Positions 32,811 to 45,445 of a DNA stretch of 64,000 nt are shown here, piece by piece (position 1 is the stretch's first letter; each line of letters opens with the position of its first letter). The stretch comes from Blastobasis lacticolella (lineage: Eukaryota; Arthropoda; Insecta; Lepidoptera; Blastobasidae): the NCBI GenBank assembly GCA_905147135.1, contig LR990043.1, positions 11,009,057 through 11,073,056 on the forward strand, in the 5' to 3' direction. The notes beneath the pieces were generated by a model. That model was not told the origin of the DNA. It ran no database searches and worked only from the letters and a program-made list of their open reading frames with translations. A program made the position numbers and the translations under genes.

Positions 32811-34527
32811 CAGTGGCGTTGCTTGCCTTCCAGGGGCCCCGTATCAATAGCTGTCTGGGGCCCCATAGTTAGTACCCCCAACTACAAGGGATCATCATCA
32901 TCATCATCACAGCCCATAACAGTCCACTACAGGACTTTGGGCCTCTCCCGCAAAAGGGGAGGTTATTGCCATAATCTCCACGCTTGGCAGGCGGGTTGGA
33001 GATCGCAGTGTTGCAAACATAACAATGAAAAACGCTGCTGCCCATTTTCCAGTTTATAGAGACTAGATATTTTGCCTCTAAACGTAAGTCGCCTTGTACG
33101 ACACCCATGAGTGTAAGGGGTTGGTGCTATTCTACTCTACCGGTCACCACACGGGTACAAGGGATGCTAATGAGTAACTTAAATCCAAGCCATTCGCGTG
33201 TTAAGGCGGTACGATTTCCATACAATTTTTATGTAACGTTTTTGTGCAATTGGCTATTAGAAAATATGTTCAATTGTGCGCGAAATAGATTTCTACATGT
33301 TAATAATGTAAAACAAAGCAATGAAAAAGAAAAATAATTAAATCACAAAACAACGCCATCAAGCGGCGATTTGTGCTTTTTTCGATTTAACTGCTTTTGA
33401 AAAGAAAACCACTTTGCGCACCATTGAATACATTTACTAAGAGTAGAAATCATAATACAATCACTAAACACTCAAACAAATGAAAGAATATCGAGAGAAA
33501 TTTAGTATGGGCGTTGAATCACCTTAATAGTAAGAATAACATATGTATGAAAGAAAGTTCCACACCGCGTCTGTCTGCCTGTTCGCGATAAACTCAAAAA
33601 CTACTGAACGGATTTTCATGCGGTTTTCACCAATTGACAAAGTGGAATTACTTTGTCTATTGAGGAAGATTTAGGTGTATAATTTGTTAATGTTTTATGT
33701 TGGTAGTTTGTATGACAAGAATCTCCTTAAAGGCCGGGGTGGACATCGGAATTTTTGTAAATTGGCCCTTGACTTTGGTATATTAAAACCTTGCGTGATA
33801 AATATAAAAATGTCATAATTTGTTGAATAAGCGAGCGTAGCGAGCTCGATAGTTTCACAAACTACCCCTTCAGAATACTTGCGCGAATAACATAAAATCA
33901 GTAAATGGACTATACGATGTAGACATTTCTGACATCTGGTTTATAATAAAATTAACTTCGCAAACAATTAATTAATGAGCGTGCGAGCTTTATATCTGAC
34001 ATTTTGACTATAAAGTTTTCACGATTAACTTAAAAACAGTCAAATTCGAAAATCGTGTGGGCCGAAACGATTTTATTATGAGCCAGGTCCATCTGACCCG
34101 TTGAGCAATGAACAGTGTAAGGTTTTAAAGTAAGTAAGTTTTTTAAATCTTATGATCTCACCGATAGTGCTGAATATGTTGTACATGAGATCAAGATTTT
34201 TCTCATTTTTGCTATAGGTGCATTTTTAAACAATTTCAATGAAGTAATGAGTGAGTGCGCGTGAGGGGCTCTAAGTTGTTGTTTTTTATTAAAAATGTTA
34301 ATTATCTCTAAGCGAAAGGGGAACGAAAACGGATTGCATCACTTGATTTCATTTGCATCTTTAGCGGAGGGGGCCCCGACCCTGGTCTAAAAATCACTAA
34401 AGAATTTTTTTTTTTCCGGGAAATAGTGTTTAACTGAAATTGAGGATAACAGTACGTATTTTTGCTTACAAACGATTTGGGACCCCGTATCATTGATACG
34501 GCTGATACGGCGGTTGTTGCGCCCCTG
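32811..34527. mobile_element. J: hAT-like non-autonomous element, 1.7 kb
   Basis: Starts CAGTGGCGTTGC and ends GTTGCGCCCCTG, with the 8-bp duplication CCTAGGTT (32803-32810, 34528-34535). E2 has the empty site near 47500. No transposase; it carries a LINE fragment. Confidence 0.85.
32891..33155 (-). mobile_element. Non-LTR element 3' fragment inside J
   Basis: (ATC)n at 32891-32909, then wording typical of lepidopteran LINE 3' ends (gcccataacagtccactac ... gcgggttggagatc). It is flanked by TACAAGGG at 32883-32890 and 33156-33163. Confidence 0.7.
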
Positions 34528-35318
34528 CCTAGGTTCTCCAACTGGGTGAAGCATGGGATATTTACAGGTATAGCTCCGTCAACTAAGAATTATTAAGTTA
34601 ATTTTTGTTGATAAGAAATATTCGTAAAATCGTACGGATTTTAACATAACAGTCCTCTGAGAGTTTAAGCCTTCCCCACATTAGTGGAGGGTTCTGTCTT
34701 AAACTCCACTCTCAACTGTCTTTGTTTTATTTATGTTTCATTCATTACACTAAGGTATTTTATTTGTTTTATTTAATACAAAAATATGAGTGTGTAGTTA
34801 CTGAAAAATCTCATAGCAGATAGGTACGATTACCTTTGCGACACTGAAACATGACTGACAGGCATGACATGAGAAAGCAAACTTATAAAGACAAATATGC
34901 TACATAAAATAGAGTTTGCTACATTAATATGCCACAGTAATTTGAATTAGACTACTTTGCTATTAGTTAGGTGGTGGTGCACTTTCGAAAAAACTATGAA
35001 GGAACCTATTAAATTAAAATTACAATATTTTTTTGTACAGAACCCTCAAACCAAAAAATACAAAACGGCTAATTTAGATCTCCTTAATATCCCATTGTGC
35101 CTAAGTATATGAACTTGAGTGACCTTTTACAACTGATTTCTAGAGATGCGGTCTTTCGTTTTCAAAATGTCGATTATCGACATTGAAAAGGTAAAAGTTC
35201 GATTGTCATTTTCTCGCTTACTATTCCACGCACGAAAAAAATAATTGTAACTATCGTTTTAATACGTTTAGCACTCCATCCAGTTTACGGCTTTATACAT
35301 GTATTATGAAACACCCTG

Positions 35319-36018
35319 TATATTTTAAATGTTATTTTGGATATTTTAGTTTAACTTGCACAATGGACCGAGAAGAACGTGAAAGACAGCAAATTTTAGC
35401 GGTATTGGAAGAGGATGACCCGGAAGAAGAAAACTTTTCAGAAAATGAAGAAGAGGATCACATTAGTGAGCGAAGTCAACAGAGTGACACCGAACAAGAT
35501 TGATCGGATAATGACGATAACGGTGCCTAACATGTCCTGCTAAAAAAGATAGGAAAACAAGTCACACCTGTCAAAATTGTAAGAAGTTTATCTGCCCAGA
35601 AGCACATAATTTCTTATTGCGGCGGATGTGCAAATTTAGATGCTGACAGTGATTAGTTTTAAAATTTCAGTTAAATTATGAGTTAAGTTTCTCAAAAAAC
35701 CTTTCATTGAGTATTCCTAAAAGTAATAAAATTTGTTTAAAGTTTTAATTTTGTTGATTTACTTGTGAGATTACAGAAGTTAGATCTTTTGTTATAGATT
35801 TTATAGACCTTTCGTAAATACACAACAAGTTCCTAATATTGTTTGACTTTTTATTGTTTTTCACCAAAATATAGTAATTTAAACATCACTAAAACTGATT
35901 TACTATAACATTCTCAAAAAATCATTGAAATAGTAAGTATAAAACCCTTTTTTAAATCCGGGCCATATTGACCCACCATACAGTCCTTGTACTGATTTTC
36001 CACCATACAGACGCCGGG
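35319..36018 (+). mobile_element. piggyBac-like element, copy 2, right part
   Basis: Continues the element cut by E1 and ends ACGCCGGG before TTAA (36019-36022). A short frame at 35363-35503 encodes MDREERERQQILAVLEEDDP and stops after 46 codons. The cysteine-rich tail is near 35560-35655. Transposase core deleted. Confidence 0.85.
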
Positions 36019-36738
36019 TTAATGATTCCTAATCGTTAATAATAAGTGTAGTGATAGTAATAATCATTAACTGCCCTTAGCTGTCATCCACTGGACATGA
36101 GCCTCCTCCACTAGTTTGAAACACAAAACAACAATGCTGCTGCCTGTTTTCTAGTCTACAGTACAGAGGACCTAGGCAGTCTGCCACTAATGCAGTAATC
36201 CCCAATAACTTATTTTACTTATTATTAATATGAAACAAAGCAATGAAAATTAAGACCAAACAGCACCAACTAGCAGCAAATTATGTTTCTTCTTTCATTT
36301 CGCATTTTTATTTTAAATCGTAATAAAATTCAGTTTACGCATTATTGAATATGTTTACCGAGAAATTTAACCCCAGTGCAGTTACTAAACACTCAATCAA
36401 ATTAACCGTCGATTAATTAAAATGAAATAAATTTAGGACGCCGGCCACTCTGCACTTGGTCAGCAGTTAGAGTACCGAATTCTGCAAACCGCTTTCCCTG
36501 TAATCTGTACGTGAAAGTCGCAGTCTGACCGTTTTTGTGTGTATGATTCTATGCCACCGCATTGATCACAGATAACTCGGAACTCTGACCATTGACCACG
36601 CGCAGTAGAGGCCACTAATAAAAAGAAATCTGAGACAAAGCTATATTATGTTCTGTCAGACTTCATACTACTAATAATCAATGTCAATCATAGGTATGCA
36701 CACAGTACACATTTTTAGAAACCATTGCAAATTTTTAC

Positions 36739-37592
36739 CTTTTTAGCCTGTTCTATAGCTCGATCTTTCTTTATTTTATTCAGCTCTGCTAACAATGCTG
36801 CAGTATCATCATCAGAGTCATCGGAGTCCGAAGGATCTCCCTCCAGCGGATCATCTGCATCTAAACTACCTGCAGGAACTTGATCGATTTTAGGGCGCTT
36901 AAGAACAGGTTCGTTTTGCCTTCTTGCACCAGTACCCTTGATTTCCTTCTCCCTTTCTTCCAGTTCTTTCCGAAAATCTCTTGTGCGGAGTTCTTCAGAT
37001 GTTCCCTGTCCTTGTTTTCTGTAAGTGAATGAGAGAAAAAAAAGATTAAGTTTGCATCAGTATAAAGGAAACGTAAACTAAGTTAAAGGTAATTCTTAGC
37101 TTAATGAAAAGGCAACTGTTTTGTCTGAATGACGACTGTCGTTAACTGACACAATCACCAACCCACATTTCAAACCACTGCACAAAACGAGCTTTTTGAG
37201 TACTCAGACAACTATTATGACTTGTACGTAGATATAGGTACACTATGACGTGATAGGGTGGAAAGAAATATTGTGTGTAAAATTAATAGAAAATACGAAA
37301 ACTGCATGTAGAGACTTTCTCTACACATAATTTTTATGTAGAACGAAAGTTACCTTTTGTTTAATAATACTCGAAAATGAAAGGTAGATAAGAGTTTACA
37401 AATCGGTTTTGCATCTTATTACTATTCAGATAAAATAATTAAAGTTTTACTGCTTACATACCTGTACTTAAGCTTTGTATGACCAGGCAGATCTCTGCTT
37501 GAATATTGTCGGGATATTGCACTTAAATCCTTCTCGCCTCTTCCTTGCCCTCCACGAGCAGGATCGAAGGTTGGTCTGGCTGCTGTAGTCAT
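36739..37592 (-). pseudogene. Cwc15 copy 2, exons 1 and 2
   Basis: Exon 1 is 37462-37592 (131 nt) and exon 2 is 36739-37018 (280 nt), both open with intact splice signals. It keeps Tyr43 as in the family. Exon 3 lies at 13399-13503, beyond the E1 insertion, and exon 4 is missing, so no full protein is possible. The promoter side is intact, so a truncated transcript could still be made. Confidence 0.88.
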
Positions 37593-37649
37593 TCTGGTGG
37601 ATAACTTCAGTCGGGTACTTACTGTAATGTGTCAGTCAAATCTCAGTAC

Positions 37650-37811
37650 ACGAAAATTGTTGAATTTACTAAAACACCACAGTGCAATCCAAACAAAACA
37701 ACAAACGAGAACGCTTCATTGAGGGGTGTGGTACTGATTTGTAAACAACATACAAAGCAAATGAATGAAATAATACAAGCAAATGGTAAAGGCCAAAGCT
37801 CTAAACGAACG
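37650..37811 (+). pseudogene. Divergent first exon, copy 2 (start codon lost)
   Basis: Paralog of 3244-3309 plus 10810-10904 without the provirus. The frame is open to a donor (GAAC|GTAAGT), but the ATG of copy 1 is ACG here. An out-of-frame ATG lies upstream at 37627. It shows the uninterrupted errantivirus target (acgcttcattg). Confidence 0.35.
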
Positions 37812-38876
37812 TAAGTTTCGGTAGATTTTTACAGAACAACGTACTTTGTATCTCCTCTGCGTTTTTTGACGCAACACACACACACACACTTTAGATTATG
37901 CCCGCACCACAAGCCCGCACAAACTATGATGAACGTATGAACTAAATATATGGATGCCCGATAGATATATATGGAACACTAAAACCAAAGAGGATATAAT
38001 CAGAATGGCAATCAATCCAATGGCATGGAATCATTGTCGTATTATCAGAATGGCCGTGACGGCGCATCGAGTTATTGGTCGTAATAAGATGTCTATCGGT
38101 TAGATACTCTTTAGCTGGTCCTTGTTTGTTTGTTTGTCTGTGGTTAGTTAACAATGGCAGCGCGCGCACGCATTATTGTGCGCTGTGATGATCATTATAA
38201 CTGGATCTATCATAATCATTTTAACATCAGGCCCGACTTTTCCATCGCGGTGCATTAGGGCCCGACGTTTACTACGACACAAACTCACAACGACGTTAGT
38301 TTAAAGGCTAAGGTATTGATATTCGTGACTTATATAGCAAATTCCTCGTGGGTGCTTGTTTTCTGCCTTGCACGTCAAAGCAGGGTTGCCAGATGTGTTT
38401 TCTCATATTTCTCCAGACTCATAATTATTTTTTCCCAAAATGATACATTATTCAGAAAAAGCCCTCAAACTTGATTTGGTTAATTAAATAAATAAATAGG
38501 TACACAATAAACACATTATTTCCTCGATTTCTTTAATAAATGAAAGGTAATTAAATTTCACTAAACAAATTTAACATTTCAATGTTCGTTTTTGCTATTG
38601 AACCGTTTTATCATTTTGGCATTCGTTTCACGTATTTTTATTTATTTTTATCTAGTCATATTGATTCGAATCATCATGTCGATTAGAGTCATAAATCAAT
38701 TCAAATCAAGGGTAAAGCGCACTCCACATGTGGACAGTTCCGCGGGAACACGAGAATGTAGAGGGAGTATTCGTGTAGTCCCGTGCATGTTTGGCATGTC
38801 TCGCCTATTTCATAGACTAAGTAGAGATAGTTTGTTGTCGTCTCGATTCGATCGATTTTATATTTATAATCCTATG

Positions 38877-39442
38877 CTTTGTCTAATATAGGATGATAAT
38901 TTTGACAGCTCACTAATTGTTGGTCCTTGGCGCACGCTCATGAAGTTTCGTGTTTTATTTCGGTAAAATGTACTACGGATAATATCATACTTTAGTGAAG
39001 TGCCACGATAAACGAATAACAACAGACAATCGAAAATCGGTATTCAAATAAAATAATCGAACATTTGAAAATACATTTAGATAATTAAATTATTTTTTGC
39101 AACTACATATAACTCTTTTTCCTTGTTTGGATATCACCCTAAGAGACCTTTTACAACAACGATCTCGACTCGCGCGTATAATATGGAATAGGATAACTCA
39201 ACGAATAAAAATACGCACGTGTCGAAATCGTCGTTGTAGAAGGGTTTTAATGTGGTATTAATAAATTATTCTTTCGAAAGAAAATAAATAGTTTATTTTG
39301 TATAACGCGTACTGAATAACCACGCAACTATCGATTCCAAGTTCTATGAGAATGATAATCGATAATCGAATAGATTCATTAACGATCCCCGACCCCATCC
39401 CTACTGTAAATTGTCAAAATTATCATCCTATATTTGACAAAG
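38877..39442 (+). mobile_element. MITE family G, copy 2
   Basis: Paralogous to 11617-12199; short by about 17 bp near 38990, where the 'catagacaggccccgcccc' segment is missing. Confidence 0.7.
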
Positions 39443-39533
39443 TAAAGCGCTTTTTCCCGTAACAGGTTCCGGGTACACTTGACCATGATCCAGAATATTA
39501 GTATGTCAAGTAATGAGGAGTTTTCCAGTAGGT

Positions 39534-39873
39534 TTTTTTTTTTTTTTTATTATTATTTTTCTATTTTCTATAAACACTTATACTACTACAATTACGTAAA
39601 AACCAAGGAGGTTTGTACCCGTAACATAGCAATGAGTCTTATCTTAATAACATAAATGTGTTGTGGCAACATTATTATTTCTAGGTCATTATATCTAGGT
39701 CTAAGTTAGTCTTTGAGTAAAACTGACGTAATTACGACAAAATGTAAATAAGCAAAAAAAAGTACGTATTAAAATTTCACAAGTTTGTTGTAGTAGGCTG
39801 ATTCCCAGGTTAAGAACCTCGTGACTGCATTTCTAATCATACTTTTAGCGTTTCGAGTTCTCGGGCAAAGTGT
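39534..39873 (-). mobile_element. Poly(A)-tailed retroelement fragment
   Basis: About 340 bp absent from copy 1 (12285-12292). It begins with a T run on the plus strand, as expected for a poly(A) tail on the minus strand. Family not identified. Confidence 0.5.
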
Positions 39874-40645
39874 ATTGATAGTTGGTTTCAAAAAGCATCA
39901 ATAGATGGCGCTTCTACCATTTTGGTAATCTTTTTTAATCTGTATGATGGTGGCAGTGATTTCATGCAGACAACTGATATTAAATTAAAAAATAAAATGT
40001 TTACTAATATAAACATAACTGTTAAATGTTGAACAAAAAATAAAAATAAATATTTATAGAAGTTGGCACTGTGCTCCATTATTATTACAACCTCTAAAAT
40101 GGTTGAAAACGATTGACAAATACAATATTATCCAATACAACGTACCCAGTGTTTATATCCTGTTTGCTAAGAACCTATTTCAAGCGATTATCAATTACCA
40201 AAATTGTCAGGGCGCCATCTAGTGAGTGGTTAGGAACGCTTTAGATACCTATTGGAAAACTGCTCATTACAGTAGAGCAGCTGCCATCACCTCTGTGACC
40301 CTGTTTACAGCAGATTAAACAGTCGACCATTTAAATAATTTAGCACGCGATGCACCAAACAAAGCAATAACAATCAAGGCACCTTTCTGATGTCAGAATG
40401 AGTTCAATATTAATTTTAGATAAAACTTTATTCAACCCGCGGTTCTGACCCTCACGCGATTCTGACGCTTGTCAACCGTTTGTTACATTTTGGACATCTC
40501 AGTAATTATTGGTCTCCCTCTCCAGTCTATAGTCTTGCTTGTCAGTTATCTTATCTGCAACTAGCTGGGCTGTTGTTGTGCGACGTTTTCGTGTGGTAAT
40601 TAGTGAATTATTCACAATAGACGTTTTGTGGTATTTCAGCATAAC

Positions 40646-40752
40646 GTTGTATTTTACGGGAATTGCTGCAAGGCTTTTTACAAACATGTATTTAAAATGT
40701 ACCTTAAATGTATTGTCTTGTGTAAGAGTAATGAATAAATCTAAATCTAAAT
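40646..40752 (+). mobile_element. Possible LINE 3' tail
   Basis: Ends with 'ataaatctaaatctaaatg', a tail style seen in insect Jockey-type LINEs, and begins exactly where similarity to copy 1's flank stops. Tentative. Confidence 0.35.
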
Positions 40753-40793
40753 GAAATGCAAAATAAAATACTGCAAGGTGATTATAAATAGAT

Positions 40794-40799
40794 TTTATT
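40794..40799 (-). terminator. Possible poly(A) signal for Cwc15 (copy 3)
   Basis: AATAAA on the minus strand about 130 nt after the copy 3 stop codon at 40931. Confidence 0.4.
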
Positions 40800-40930
40800 T
40801 CTCTCAGCATTTTTATACAGTTTGTTATACATATTCACTTCACCCCGGTGGACGCGGAGGCGGACAGGGCACTCGCGTGCCGCGAGGGTACGCAACCGAG
40901 CATTAACGCCAGGTTGATGATAATGCACAG

Positions 40931-43487
40931 TCACTTCACGTATTTTCCCATAAATTTTTTATGAAATTCCGATCTCAAAGAATCATTTATAAACGTGATC
41001 AGTTTCTTCTCAGGCTCAGACCGCGCACAATTTTTAAACACCACGTCGTCATCCCATCTTCTTTTGACCTGGAGAAATTAAAATAGGGAACAATTAAATG
41101 TGAGGCAAAAAATTTAAGAATGTTAAGATTACTACTCTTCAATCGAGAGCATTAATTGAATAGAATCATATTATTTTGGCAAAAATTGTATCAGATTGCA
41201 GCTGCTTTTCATTATACATTATTATTAGACGTTTTGTTATTAGATTGTATTACTATTTTGTGCCTAAATTATTGACTACTAGGTTGACAATGTATCCTGG
41301 AATTTAAAGGTGGACAACGCATTGGTGATACCCCTGGTATTGCTAATACCCACAGGCAGTAATAACCACTGTTTGTGGTCCTGTTTTATCTACCAATTAA
41401 AAAAAGTAATATAAAAACAGTTGAGTTCACCAAATGAATAAACTATGTAATGATTGAATAGGTCATTGATGTTATGTCAATATTTCATCATATTGTATGA
41501 GTTTGTATGTTTACTCGAAATATTTACCTTTAAGTCATTTTTTTGACCTGCTGCAGAGTAATTGAGTAAAGGATTCCCCGATAACATATTTTCCATTCGA
41601 ATCCTTTCTTCTTCTTGTTTCTTCTCAGCATCCTAAAATCATCACCAAAACCGGTTAAACATCTGAGATATGCGGCAGAATTCAGCACATTGCGGTGAAT
41701 GTGCTGTATGTTGTTTAACCCGGCGTTTGTTAGGTTGGGTCATCATGACGCCAGACATTTATAAACGCCCATATTTTTTAAAGTGATAATGTGAAGTTAT
41801 CGGGCTTATCAGTAGCTGCAGTTGTTACCCCGTCCCTTTAGTTTCTAAAACCGGTTTAGTCGGTGTGCACCTGCGCAGGTAGTTACAAGCGGTCAAACAT
41901 CAAACAGGTAAATATGACCCAACCTTACATTCCATGTAACCTTTTTATACCAATTACGTTTAAACATTTATTTGATTTGAATATATATTTTAAATGTTAT
42001 TTTGGATATTTTAGTTTAACTTGCACAATGGACCGAGAAGAACGCGAAAGACAGCGAATTTTAGCGTAATTGGAACAGGATGACCCGGAAGAAGAAAACT
42101 CCTCAGAAAATGAAGAAGAGGATCACATTAGTGAGCGAAGTCAACAGAGTGACACCGAACAAGATTGATCGGATAATGACGATAACGGTGCCTAATATGT
42201 CCTGCTAAAAAAGATAGGAAAACAAGTCACACCTGTCAAAATTGTAAGAAGTTTATCTGCCCAGAGCACATAATTTCTTATTGCGGCGGATGTGCAAATT
42301 TAGATGCTGACAGTGATTAGTTTTAAAATTTCAGTTAAATTTAGAGTTAAGTTTCTCAAAAAACCTTACATTAAGAATTCCTAAAAGTAATAAAATTTGT
42401 TTAAAGTTTTAATTTTGTTGATTTTTTTGTGAGATTACAGAAGTTAGATCTTTTGTTATAGATTTTATAGACCTTTCGTAAATACACAACAAGTTCCTAA
42501 TATTGTTTGATTTTTTATTGTTTTTCACCAAAATATAGTAATTTAAACATCACTAAAACTGATTTACTATAACATTATCAAAAAATCATTGAAATAGTAA
42601 GTATTAAACCTTTTTTTAAATCCGGGCCATATTGACCCACCATACAGTCCTTGTACTGATTTTCCACCATACAGACGCCGGGTTAATGATACCTAATCGT
42701 TAATAATAAGTGTAGTGATAGTAATAATCATTAACTGCTCTTAGCAGTCATCCACTGGACATGAGCCTCCTCCACTAGTTTGAAACACAAAACAACAATG
42801 CTGCTGCCTGTTTTCTAGTCTACAGTACTGAGGACCTAGGCAGTCTGCCACTAATGCAGTAATCCCCAATTACTTATTCTACTTATTATTAATATGTAAC
42901 AAAGCAATGAAAATTAAGACCAAACAGCACCAACTAGCAGCAAATTATGTTTCTTATTTCATTTCACATTTTTATTTTAAATCGTAATAAAATTCAGTTT
43001 ACGCATTATTGAATATGTGGACATGTGGACGCCGGCCACACTGCACTTGGTCAGCAGTTAGAGTTCCGAGTTCTGCAAACCGCTTTCCCTGTAATCTATA
43101 CGTGAAAGTCGCAGTCTGACCGTTTTTGTGTGTATGATTCTATGCCACCGCATTGATCACAGATAACTCGGAACTCTGACCATTGACCACGCGCAGTAGA
43201 GGCCACTAATAAAAAGAAATCTGAGACAAAGCTATATTATGTTCTGTCAGACTTCATACTACTAATAATCAATGTCAATCATAGGCATGCACACAGTACA
43301 TATTTTTAGAAACCATTGCAGATTTTTACCTTTTTAGCCTGTTCTATAGCTCGATCTTTCTTTATTTTATTCAGCTCTGCTAACAATGCTGCAGTATCAT
43401 CATCAGAGTCATCGGAGTCCGAAGAATCTCCCTCCAGAGGATCATCTGCATCTAAACTAGCTGCAGGAACTTGATAGATTTTAGGGC
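40931..43487 (-). pseudogene. Cwc15 copy 3, exons 4, 3 and part of 2
   Basis: Exon 4 is 40931-41068, exon 3 is 41528-41632, and exon 2 is present only from 43330 to 43487 (158 of 280 nt). There the sequence changes abruptly. Exon 3 keeps Glu at the position of copy 1's Gly146. No promoter or start codon is present. Confidence 0.88.
41719..42682 (+). mobile_element. piggyBac-like element, copy 3 (964 bp, fullest copy)
   Basis: TTAA at 41715-41718 and 42683-42686, with ends CCCGGCGTTTGT / ACGCCGGG. The transposase start (MDREERERQRILA) hits a stop at 42067-42069. The C-terminal motif CQNCKKFICPEH...YCGGC is intact and has the piggyBac cysteine-rich pattern. The central coding region is missing. 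Confidence 0.85.
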
Positions 43488-43951
43488 TTTGCCAAATAAG
43501 TATTATTCTGCTACTCCAGAAAATCCAAAAAGTGCTAAATAAAATTTATCAAGTGATATTGAACATACATTAGTTGCATCGACATCAAGGCTACCAAGTG
43601 ATCTTAGTATTATTAGTATTAGTAATGATCCATGTACACAATCTAAAGTGACTATTATAAAGTTATATTTCATCAGTCAGACAAATCTAAGTGACCAAAC
43701 ATCCCCTAAACACAAAAATTATTCAGTCGGGAGTGCGAGCGCGAGAGCGCGATGCATGCATTTGAGAGCGAGTGAGACGTCCATAGCAACTTGGTTCTTA
43801 AATTTACCATCTGCTCTTAAAAAAATTAATTGTAGTAAAATACTTACTACTTTCAATCCAAGATTTTTGCATCTTTATTTCAATAAAGTGAGCTTCAATG
43901 TTAAGAAAATCATTACTAAATATTAAAGTAAATTTATTATTATTTATTATA
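43488..43951 (+). other. Sequence beyond the copy 3 breakpoint, with a short coding-like remnant
   Basis: Between about 43506 and 43655 one plus-strand frame reads like decayed protein ([31 protein letters not shown]) with one stop. I do not recognise the family; a domesticated or decayed transposase is one possibility. The rest is AT-rich. Confidence 0.35.
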
Positions 43952-44696
43952 CAGGGTGTTTCATAATACATGTATAAAGCCGAAAGGGTGTTAAAGTAGA
44001 GCTTTCAAAGAGTGCACTGGCGACTTCATTTTATCCGGACATTGAATTTTAATTTTAATAAAAAAAAATATTTTTTGAAGATAAATAACCATATCGACTA
44101 CGTTGAAGCGCAGCTCTATTTCAAGTTGATGGTCATATAAAAAACAGGTTAATAACCTCGTGCGACCCCTATCGAAACAAAGCAACCTCCTCAAGCCTAC
44201 TACCAGGAGCCTAATGCTGCGTACACACCGGGCGATGTGTGACGCGCACCCGTTTCGGCCAACGATTGTCCGTTGGCGTGTGCCGGCCGGCAATCCGCAG
44301 TGCAGCGTGGCGGTAACATCAAACGGATAGAAGTAATCATCCAATCGCAGTTTGGGCGGATACCGAAGGCCAACAAACAAACGTGCAAATACGAGCCCGA
44401 ATCGGTTCCCAAAACTCCCAAAGATCGTTTGCTTGACCACGAAATGCAAGTATTAGACCTTAGAAGTCCAAATAATTCGGCCGACAGCCCTTCGTTGGCG
44501 TACGTTGAGTGTGTACACACCATAAGGACGAGTAATAACCTCGTGCCATTCATATCAAAACAAACCAACCTCCTTCATCTTACTACCAGGCGTCGTACTA
44601 AATGTTACCTACTTATCTACATGAATAGGCTCTACCAAATTAACTAGGAACTTGCCTACACTAATTATTCTTGATAGGTAGGTATGCTTAAATAGT

Positions 44697-44985
44697 CGGA
44701 GCGTCGGTGGCCTAAGGTTGCGGTATCCGACTCGTACGCGTGAGGTACCGGGTTCAAATCCCACTGCCGCCATGTACCACTAACTCTTTTCTAAGTTATG
44801 CACAGTAGCTGAATACTAACCGATGCTTTTACGGTGAGGGAAATCATCGTGATGAAACTTACACATTCAGTTCAGACGACTGAATGTGTAAGTAACCATG
44901 ATCCAATCTGGTCAGGTTCCCTTGGTAGCAGGGTTAGGAGCCAGGAATGTCAGATGGCAGTCGCTCCACTGCAATTAATTACCTA
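44697..44985 (+). repeat. tRNA-derived SINE, forward copy
   Basis: A-box-like TGGCCTAAGGTTGCGG and B box GGTTCAAATCC, then the body 'gaaacttacacattcag ... ctggtcaggttccc'. Forms an inverted pair with 45047-45330. Confidence 0.65.
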
Positions 44986-45046
44986 ATCTGCAAAATCCTA
45001 GATCATGGACCATAGTCAAGGCGGACCACGGACACGGAAAATAATT

Positions 45047-45330
45047 TTGTGGAGAGAAAAGAATTTGTTACAGTGGAGCGACTACCATCTGACCTCCATG
45101 ACCCTGCTACCAGGGGAACCTGACTCGATTGGATCATGGTTACAATTTCAGTTGCCAGAATTTGCAGATTTCATCATGATGTTTCCCTCACCATAGGAGC
45201 ATCGGTTAAATTCAACTAATGTACATAACTCAGAAAAGAGTCATTGGTACATTGCCACAGCGGGATTCGAACCCGGCACCTCTCTCGCTTACGAGTCGGA
45301 TACTCAACCGCCCAGCCACCAACGTTCTTG
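45047..45330 (-). repeat. tRNA-derived SINE, reverse copy
   Basis: On the minus strand the head has TGGCTGGGCGGTTGAG and the B box GGTTCGAATCC. E1 has only the forward copy at this place. Confidence 0.65.
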
Positions 45331-45445
45331 AAAAACATACTTAAGATAGCTACATAACTAAAACAGAATTCGTTCAATTGATAAATCGTTCTACACAAAT
45401 AAGAAGGTACTATGTCCTACTAAAATGGTTCACTCATCTAGGGAC

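Larger units (their letters stand above)
13857..35318. mobile_element. E1: TA-flanked inverted-repeat element swollen by nested insertions
   Basis: Both ends carry the same 24-bp inverted repeat starting CAGGGTGTTTCATAATACAT and are flanked by TA. The empty site (gaatatatatttt) is present in the piggyBac copies at 1066-1082 and about 41980-41997. The end regions match the smaller element at 43952-48963: left about 1 kb, and right from about 31230 on. Removing elements B, K and J leaves about 3.3 kb of non-coding sequence. The TA duplication suggests the Tc1/mariner or a related superfamily. No transposase is visible. Confidence 0.85.
37812..40645 (+). repeat. Flank of Cwc15 unit, copy 2
   Basis: Paralog of 10905-13063, including MITE G2. 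It has two extra segments: 38000-38365 (unidentified) and 39534-39873, which starts with a poly-T run and looks like a reverse-oriented poly(A) retroelement insertion. No gene. Confidence 0.8.

Noticed and set aside
45236..45320. tRNA gene on the minus strand
   Set aside because: The A and B boxes are good, but no acceptor stem or anticodon arm can be drawn, and it continues into a SINE body with a mirror copy nearby.
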